Source: Spirochaetota bacterium
GTDB taxonomy: Bacteria > Spirochaetota > Spirochaetia > Treponematales > Treponemataceae
Direction: 5' to 3'
Assembly: GCA_023393015.1 (NCBI GenBank)
Contig: JAEWMY010000042.1
Location: forward strand, 62,001-126,000
DNA length: 64,000 nt
The notes beneath the pieces were generated by a model. The model ran no database searches. It saw only the letters and a list, made by a program, of their open reading frames with translations, and was not told the DNA's origin. Of this stretch, positions 58,795 through 64,000 are shown in pieces. A program made the translations under genes and the position numbers. Positions within the stretch are counted from its first letter, which is position 1, and the number at the start of each line of letters is the position of its first letter.

Positions 58795-60576
58795 ATGGCT
58801 TACAATCACTACATCCTGGTGTGCGGCGGAACGGGATGCGAATCCAGCAGCGCCGACGCCATCTACAACAACCTCCAGGCCGAGGCCAAGGCGGCCGGGG
58901 TCGTGGACAAGGTCCAGATAGTAAAGACCGGATGCTTCGGCTTCTGCGAGAAGGGCCCGATCGTCAAGGTACTCCCCGAAGATTCCTTCTACGTCGAGGT
59001 CAAACCCTCCGACGCCAAGGAAATCATCAACGAGCAGATCGTCAAGGGCCGCGAGGTCACGCGCCTCCTTTACAACAAGGAGAAAAAGAGCGCGGAGACC
59101 GTCGAGGAAATCGAGTTCTACCAGAAGCAGCTCCGCATCGTCCTCAGGAACTGCGGCGTCATCAATCCCGAAGACCTCTCCGAATACGTCGCCCGCGACG
59201 GCTACCTCGCCCTCGAGAAGGCCCTCTTCGAACTGACCCCCCAGGCCATCGTCGACGAGATCAAGGCCTCGGGCCTTCGCGGCCGCGGAGGAGCCGGCTT
59301 CCCCACCGGCATCAAGTGGGAAGCGGGACTCAAGGCAACCGGCGACGTGAAGTACGTCGTCTGCAACGCCGACGAAGGCGACCCGGGAGCCTACATGGAC
59401 CGCTCGACCATCGAGGGTGACCCCCACTCGGTGATCGAGGCGATGACCATCTGCGGCAAGGCCATCGGCTCCAACCAGGGATTCATATACATCCGCGCGG
59501 AATACCCCCTCGCGGTCGATCGCCTCAAGATCGCCATGCAGCAGGCGCGCGAGGCGGGCCTCCTCGGCAAGAACATCCTCGGCTCGGGTTTCGACTTCGA
59601 CCTCGAGATCAGGCTCGGCGCGGGCGCCTTCGTCTGCGGCGAGGAAACCGCCCTCCTCCGATCCATCGAGGGAAAGCGCGGCATGCCGACTCCCAAGCCC
59701 CCCTTCCCCGCCCAGTCGGGTCTCTGGGGCAAACCCACCATCATCAACAACGTCGAGACCTGGGCGAACATCCCGGTCATCCTCACCAAGGGCGCCGACT
59801 GGTTCAACAAGATCGGAACCGCCGACTCCAAGGGAACCAAGGTCTTCGCGCTCACCGGCAAGGTGAAGAACTCCGGCCTCGTCGAAGTCCCCATGGGCAC
59901 GACGCTCCGCGAGATCATCTTCGAGATCGGCGGAGGCATCAAGAACGGCAGGAAGTTCAAGGGCGTGCAGACGGGAGGTCCTTCCGGCGGAATCATCACC
60001 GAGGAAGCCCTCGACACCCCGATCGACTTCGGCGCGCTCACCAAGCTCGGCTCCATGATGGGCTCGGGCGGAATGATCGTCATGGACGAGGACGACTGCG
60101 TCGTCGACGTCTCCAAGTTCTACATGGAGTTCTGCGTCGACGAATCCTGCGGAAAGTGCTCGCCGTGCCGCATCGGCACGAGGCAGATCCACGCCATCCT
60201 CGAGAAGATCTCGCGCGGCAACGGAACCCGCGAGGATCTCGAGAAGATGAAGGAAATCGGCTTCGCCATGCAGAAGAGCTCGCTTTGCGCGCTCGGCCAG
60301 TCCGCGCCGAACCCGACCCTCTCGACCATCAAGAAGTTCGAGAACGAGTATCTCGCGCACATCGACGGCAAGAAATGCGCGTCCGGCAAGTGCAAGCACC
60401 TCGTGGTGTTCGAGATCAACGAAAAGTGCATCGGTTGCGGCGCGTGCGCCCGCAAGTGCCCCGCCAACTGCATCGCCGGCGAGAAGAAAGGCCGGCACGT
60501 GATCGACCAGTCGAAGTGCCTGAAGTGCGGCGAGTGCTTCAACACCTGTAAATTCGGCGCGGTCGCGAAGGCCTAA
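58795..60576 (+). CDS. hydB: NuoF-like flavin subunit of the hydrogenase (HydB)
   Basis: A 593-residue subunit that binds FMN and NAD(H). An N-terminal thioredoxin-like 2Fe-2S domain (1-110) has Cys10/Cys15 and the pair in TGCFGFCEKGP. The core has GLRGRGGAGFPTGIKWEAGL, VCNADEGDPGAYMDRSTIEG (FMN site) and an SLBB region. SCGKCSPCRIGTRQI near 451 binds a 4Fe-4S cluster. A C-terminal two-cluster ferredoxin has CIGCGACARKCPANC near 545 and CLKCGECFNTCK near 575. The build matches HydB of trimeric, potentially electron-bifurcating hydrogenases. AAGGAG lies 8 bases before the ATG. Confidence 0.96.
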   Translation: MAYNHYILVCGGTGCESSSADAIYNNLQAEAKAAGVVDKVQIVKTGCFGFCEKGPIVKVLPEDSFYVEVKPSDAKEIINEQIVKGREVTRLLYNKEKKSAETVEEIEFYQKQLRIVLRNCGVINPEDLSEYVARDGYLALEKALFELTPQAIVDEIKASGLRGRGGAGFPTGIKWEAGLKATGDVKYVVCNADEGDPGAYMDRSTIEGDPHSVIEAMTICGKAIGSNQGFIYIRAEYPLAVDRLKIAMQQAREAGLLGKNILGSGFDFDLEIRLGAGAFVCGEETALLRSIEGKRGMPTPKPPFPAQSGLWGKPTIINNVETWANIPVILTKGADWFNKIGTADSKGTKVFALTGKVKNSGLVEVPMGTTLREIIFEIGGGIKNGRKFKGVQTGGPSGGIITEEALDTPIDFGALTKLGSMMGSGGMIVMDEDDCVVDVSKFYMEFCVDESCGKCSPCRIGTRQIHAILEKISRGNGTREDLEKMKEIGFAMQKSSLCALGQSAPNPTLSTIKKFENEYLAHIDGKKCASGKCKHLVVFEINEKCIGCGACARKCPANCIAGEKKGRHVIDQSKCLKCGECFNTCKFGAVAKA

Positions 60577-60587
60577 GGAGAAGTACC

Positions 60588-62330
60588 ATGATCAACGTCA
60601 AGATAAACGGAAAGGCCGTCCAGGTACCCGAGGGAACGACGATCCTCGCGGCCGCCAAGCAGGCGAACGTGAAGATCCCCTCCCTCTGCTACAACTCGGA
60701 CCTGCCCGCGTGGGCCTCGTGCGGCATCTGTATCGTCCGCATGGAAGGAACGCCGCGCATGATCCGCGCGTGCTGCACCAAGGTCACCGAGGGCATGAGC
60801 GTCATCACCCACGACCCCGAGATCGTCAAGGCGCGGAGAACCGTGCTCGAGCTGATCCTTTCGAACCACCCGCAGGAGTGCCTCACCTGCACGCGCAACA
60901 ACAACTGCGAGCTCCAGAGCCTCGCGGCCGAGTTCGGCCTCAGGCAGATCCGCTTCGAGCACTTCATCGTCGACCGCCCCGTGGACGACACCAACGACGC
61001 GATCGTCTTCGACCGCAACAAGTGCATCAACTGCGGCCGCTGCGTCGAGGTCTGCCAGGAGATGCAGAAGGTCAACGCGATCGAGTACCAGGGACGCGGC
61101 GGCAAGACCGTCATCGGACCGGCGGCCCTCGCGAACCTCGCGGACTCCCCGTGCGTCCGCTGCGGCCAGTGCGCCGCGCACTGCCCGGTCGGCGCCATCT
61201 ACGAAGCGCACTCGAGCCGCAAGGTGTGGGACAAGCTCTCCGACGGCTCCATCGTCGGCGTCGCCCAGATCGCGCCCGCGGTCCGCGTCGCCATCGGCGA
61301 GGAATTCGGGCTTCCCCCCGGAACCATATCCACGAAGAAGATCTACGCCGCGCTCCGCCGCATCGGCTTCAAGTACGTGTTCGACACGAACTTCTCCGCC
61401 GACCTCACCATCATGGAAGAGGGGACCGAGTTCATCGGACGGCTACTCAAGGGCAAGGGTGAAATTCCCCTCTTCACCTCGTGCTGCCCCGCCTGGGTCG
61501 ACTACGCGGAGAAGAACTGCCACGACCTCCTCCCCCACGTCTCGACCGCCAAGAGCCCCCAACAGATGATGGGCTCCATGATCAAGACCTACTGGGCCCA
61601 GAAGGCCGGCATCGATCCCGCCAAGATCTTCTCCGTTTCGATCATGCCCTGCACGGCCAAGAAGTACGAGCGCAAGCGCAACGACGACATGAAAAGCTCG
61701 GGCTTCGACGACGTCGACAGCGTGCTCACCACCCGCGAGCTCGCCCGCTTCATCAAGCAGGCCGGCATCGACTTCAACGACCTCCCCGAGGAAGAAGCCG
61801 ACAATCCGCTCGGACCCTACACCGGCGCGGGCACGATCTTCGGCGCGACCGGCGGCGTCATGGAAGCGGCCCTCCGCACCGCCTACGCGGTCATCGTCGG
61901 CAAGGAACTCGGCGACATCAACTTCGTTCCCGCGCGCGGGCTCAAGGACGTGAAGGAAGCCGCCGTCGACGTGAACGGGACGGAAGTCAGGATCGCGGTC
62001 GTGCACCAGCTCGGCAACGTCGAGAACGTGCTCGCCAAGGTACGCGAGGCCAAGGCCGCCAAGAAGGAGCCGCCCTACCACTTCATCGAGGTGATGGCGT
62101 GCCGCGGCGGTTGCATCGCCGGAGGCGGCCAGCCCTACGGCGCCAACGACGAAGTCCGCGCCCAGCGCATCGCCGGCCTCTACGCCGACGACGTCAAGAG
62201 CGAGATCCGCGTGTCGCACAAGAACCCCTACGTGCAGGCGATCTACACCGAGTACCTCAAAGAGCCGAACTCGGAGAAGGCCCACCACCTCCTCCACACG
62301 CACTACGCGGAGCGACCGCTCTACAAATAA
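60588..62330 (+). CDS. hydA: [FeFe]-hydrogenase catalytic subunit HydA (trimeric, group A3 type)
   Basis: It catalyses reversible H2 formation. The 580-residue protein has an N-terminal 2Fe-2S domain (Cys34, 45, 48, 62), a His-Cys3 4Fe-4S site (His94, Cys98, 101, 107) and two 4Fe-4S sites (Cys146-156, Cys189-199). The H-cluster domain has L1 TSCCPAW (297-303), L2 MPCTAKKYE (353-361), and L3 MACRGGCIAGGGQP with Cys505 and Cys509. The C-terminal small-subunit segment is present. With HydB and HydC it should couple NADH and ferredoxin oxidation to H2. The maturases HydE, HydF and HydG are not in the window. AAGGAG precedes the ATG. Last gene of the operon. Confidence 0.97.
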   Translation: MINVKINGKAVQVPEGTTILAAAKQANVKIPSLCYNSDLPAWASCGICIVRMEGTPRMIRACCTKVTEGMSVITHDPEIVKARRTVLELILSNHPQECLTCTRNNNCELQSLAAEFGLRQIRFEHFIVDRPVDDTNDAIVFDRNKCINCGRCVEVCQEMQKVNAIEYQGRGGKTVIGPAALANLADSPCVRCGQCAAHCPVGAIYEAHSSRKVWDKLSDGSIVGVAQIAPAVRVAIGEEFGLPPGTISTKKIYAALRRIGFKYVFDTNFSADLTIMEEGTEFIGRLLKGKGEIPLFTSCCPAWVDYAEKNCHDLLPHVSTAKSPQQMMGSMIKTYWAQKAGIDPAKIFSVSIMPCTAKKYERKRNDDMKSSGFDDVDSVLTTRELARFIKQAGIDFNDLPEEEADNPLGPYTGAGTIFGATGGVMEAALRTAYAVIVGKELGDINFVPARGLKDVKEAAVDVNGTEVRIAVVHQLGNVENVLAKVREAKAAKKEPPYHFIEVMACRGGCIAGGGQPYGANDEVRAQRIAGLYADDVKSEIRVSHKNPYVQAIYTEYLKEPNSEKAHHLLHTHYAERPLYK

Positions 62331-62336
62331 AAAAAA

Positions 62337-62384
62337 GCCGGAAGGCCGATCGAAAAACGTCAGTTTTGCGATCGGCCTTCCGGC
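62337..62384 (-). terminator. Rho-independent terminator for the metY transcript (minus strand)
   Basis: The 16-bp arms GCCGGAAGGCCGATCG (62337-62352) and their complement (62369-62384) form a stem that extends by five more pairs around a GTCA loop. On the minus strand the stem is followed by six T. On the plus strand there is no T-run, so this terminates transcripts coming from metY. Confidence 0.8.
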
Positions 62385-62415
62385 GACAATCCTTCCAAAC
62401 GGGAAGGATACGAAA

Positions 62416-62450
62416 CGGCCCCGGGAGCGATTCCCGGGGCCGTTTTATTT
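62416..62450 (+). terminator. Rho-independent terminator of the hydrogenase operon
   Basis: Arms CGGCCCCGGGA (62416-62426) and TCCCGGGGCCG (62432-62442) with a 5-base loop are followed by TTTTATTT. It lies beyond the minus-strand terminator, so the two are interleaved between the convergent hydA and metY genes. Confidence 0.85.
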
Positions 62451-62493
62451 ATATTCCGTTTCGCGCGCGGCGGCATGTCCTCCGTCGGACGCT

Positions 62494-63777
62494 TCAGGGC
62501 CGGAGGGCCTCGTCGATAGCCCCGTAGAGGTCGTCCGCGTCCTCGATACCGACGGACACACGGATGAAGTCGTCGCCGATGCCGGCGGCCGCGCGTTGAG
62601 CCGCGCTCATGTTCCGGTGCGTCGTCGACGCGGGATGTATGACGAGGGTCTTCGCGTCGCCGATGTTCGTCGTGTGGGTCACGAGTCGTACTCGGTCGAT
62701 GAAACGCTTCGCCGCCTCGAAGCCTCCCTTCGGGGCGAAGCCGATCATGGCGCCGTACGTCCCGCCGAGGTACCGTTCCGCGTTACGGTGCGAAGGGTGG
62801 GAAGCCAGCGACGGATGGTTCACCCACTCGACGCGCGGGTGACCTGCGAGCTTCCCCGCGAGGAAGGCCGCGTTCTCGAGGTGCCTCGGGTAGCGAACGT
62901 GCAGGCTCTCGAGTCCGCGGAGGAGGAGCCATGCGTTGAACGGCGCCATGCACGCGCCGAGGTTCATCAAGACCCGCATGCGCAGGCGCGTGAGGAAGGC
63001 CGCCTTGCCGAAGGCCTCGGCATAGGGCCGTCCGTCGCTCGCGGGGTCGAAGAGCAGCGGATAGCGTTCCCGGTCGAACTCGAAGGTCCCCGAGTCGACG
63101 ATCATCCCGCCGATGGAGTCTCCGTGGCCGGTCATGTACTTCGTGGTCGAGTGGAGCACGAAGTCGGCGCCGAACTCGGCGGGCCTACAGGCGATCGGGG
63201 TCGCGAGGGTGTTATCGACGAGGTACGGCACGCGCCGTTCGCGCGCGACGGCGGAAAGGCCCTCGTGGTCGGGCACCGACAAGGCCGGGTTCGCGAGGTT
63301 TTCGGCTATCACCAGGCGCGTCGAGCCGTCCGTTACCGCCCGCAGGCTTTCCGCGTCGAGAGGATCGAAAAAACGCGTCGTGATACCGAGACCCGGCAAG
63401 GTGTCGCCGAGAAGGCCCATCGAGCCGCCGTAGAGGCTCTTCGACGCGGCGACGGCGTCGCCGGAGCGGAGGAAATTGAGCATGAAGCCCGAGAGGGCCG
63501 CCATACCGGAGGAGAAGGCGACGGCGCCGATCCCGCCCTCGAGCAGGGCGACGCGGTTCTCGGCCTCGTCGGTGGTCGGGGTGCCGAGGCGCGAGTATAT
63601 GTTGCCGGATGACTCGCCCGCGAAGAGGGACGCCGCCTCGTCTGCCGAATCGTAGGAGTACGCGGCGCTTTGGTACAGCGGCATCGCGACCGCCCTTCGG
63701 TGCTCGCGCGGATCGTAGGAGCCGTGGACGCACGTCGTACCGCGCCCCGGCTTTTTGCCCTCGTCGTTACTCGTCAT
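62494..63777 (-). CDS. metY: O-acetylhomoserine sulfhydrylase (MetY)
   Basis: A PLP enzyme that makes homocysteine from O-acetylhomoserine and sulfide. The 427-residue length and motifs match MetY: PLYQSAAYSYDSADEAASLF, YSRLGTPTTDEAENRVALLE, AFSSGMAALSGFML, LVDNTLATPIACRP and VLHSTTKYMTGHG with the PLP Lys213. RLVTHTTNIGDAKTLVIHPA, then THRNMS and IRVSVGIEDADDL, separates it from cystathionine gamma-synthase. It uses the product expected from MetA at 27999. The ATG at 63777 overlaps the upstream gene by 11 bases. Confidence 0.93.
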   Translation of the reverse strand: MTSNDEGKKPGRGTTCVHGSYDPREHRRAVAMPLYQSAAYSYDSADEAASLFAGESSGNIYSRLGTPTTDEAENRVALLEGGIGAVAFSSGMAALSGFMLNFLRSGDAVAASKSLYGGSMGLLGDTLPGLGITTRFFDPLDAESLRAVTDGSTRLVIAENLANPALSVPDHEGLSAVARERRVPYLVDNTLATPIACRPAEFGADFVLHSTTKYMTGHGDSIGGMIVDSGTFEFDRERYPLLFDPASDGRPYAEAFGKAAFLTRLRMRVLMNLGACMAPFNAWLLLRGLESLHVRYPRHLENAAFLAGKLAGHPRVEWVNHPSLASHPSHRNAERYLGGTYGAMIGFAPKGGFEAAKRFIDRVRLVTHTTNIGDAKTLVIHPASTTHRNMSAAQRAAAGIGDDFIRVSVGIEDADDLYGAIDEALRP

Positions 63778-63997
63778 GGCTCAGGGTATCGCCTCGCGCC
63801 TCGGGGGTCAAGGAGGATGACCCCGTGACGACGAATTGGCGGTAAGCGTAATACGACAGCCCCGTCCCGCCCGTCAGGGCGACAACGACGAAAAGGACGT
63901 ATCGCCCGATGAGCGGGAAGAGGGCAGTCGTGAGGACGCCGCCGAGTATGAATCCGCTCAATATGGAAAGAAAGAGCGCGACCCGTCTGCGCTCCAC
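63767..63997 (-). CDS. Small membrane protein of unknown function (possibly partial)
   Basis: 76 residues with two hydrophobic helices (about 7-28 and 33-52) separated by a short loop, then a polar tail ending SLTPEARGDTLSHDE. I recognise no family. The apparent start is a GTG at 63997, three bases from the window edge, and the frame stays open to the edge. The real gene may begin outside. It overlaps metY by 11 bases, so the two are probably cotranscribed. Confidence 0.5.
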   Translation of the reverse strand: MERRRVALFLSILSGFILGGVLTTALFPLIGRYVLFVVVALTGGTGLSYYAYRQFVVTGSSSLTPEARGDTLSHDE

Positions 63998-64000
63998 CTT

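Noticed and set aside
62337..62384. Main terminator of the hydrogenase operon
   Set aside because: On the plus strand no T-run follows this hairpin. The T-run is on the minus strand, so it serves metY. The plus-strand terminator is at 62416-62450.

Overview
The window is about 62 to 65 % GC, almost completely coding, and shows no rRNA, tRNA, CRISPR array, insertion sequence or prophage. No gap between genes exceeds 170 bases. Gene content suggests an anaerobic, motile, Gram-negative-type fermenter. It has a trimeric [FeFe]-hydrogenase, PTS enzyme I, CheD, a methyl-accepting receptor, many lipoproteins with relaxed lipoboxes and LysM/SLT wall enzymes. I infer a high-GC spirochaete (Treponematales-like), but no rRNA or marker search supports this. 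All family assignments come from motifs read by eye.

Layout. 1-10.6 kb: partial galU; a periplasmic-sensor GGDEF/EAL protein; mnmE; a degenerate SDR-like gene; a hybrid histidine kinase divergent from a dicarboxylate/amino-acid symporter; cheD. 10.6-18.6 kb: a minus-strand wall/division operon (Hsp70-SBD/LysM protein, lytic transglycosylase, uppP, ftsK) divergent from a membrane TPR protein with an Mrr-like tail. 18.6-23.8 kb: rsmG, tex and two members of a lipoprotein family. 23.8-27.9 kb: a four-gene signalling operon (kinase, receiver, receiver-HD, periplasmic binding protein). 28-34.7 kb: metA, a CmpB-like membrane protein, rluA, a possible glycosyltransferase and two more lipoproteins of the same family. 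34.7-42.3 kb: ptsI-der-merR-rsm22 operon, a GerMN protein, two phosphoesterases. 42.3-48.5 kb: a BtuFCD-type importer, then gamma-carbonic anhydrase, DRTGG protein, methyltransferase and mnmA, tightly coupled. 48.4-50.6 kb: a receptor gene split by an in-frame TGA. 50.7-57.2 kb: HAD phosphatase, CBS-ATPase/DRTGG/PHP trio, acyl-CoA synthetase, NlpC/P60 protein, lipoprotein. 57.3-62.3 kb: the hydrogenase operon hydC, HATPase, thioredoxin-like ferredoxin, hydB, hydA. 62.3-64 kb: interleaved terminators, metY and a partial membrane protein.

Working together. MetA carries Glu111, which points to acetyl-homoserine as its product, and MetY is the enzyme that sulfhydrylates acetyl-homoserine. The hydrogenase operon follows the CBS/HATPase, DRTGG and PHP proteins that I recall accompanying such hydrogenases elsewhere, so a dedicated regulatory circuit is plausible.

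The most striking genome-scale pattern is regulatory. About twenty first-in-transcript genes have a TTGnnn-17-TAnnnT promoter whose -10 box ends only 6 to 9 bases before the start codon, without a Shine-Dalgarno. Genes inside operons, and a few chosen leaders such as that of hydC, have Shine-Dalgarno sites instead. This implies widespread leaderless mRNAs. Other notable items are the Hsp70 substrate-binding domain without an ATPase fused to LysM, an inverted repeat inserted in frame in rsmG, and frequent minisatellite-like expansions in protein linkers.
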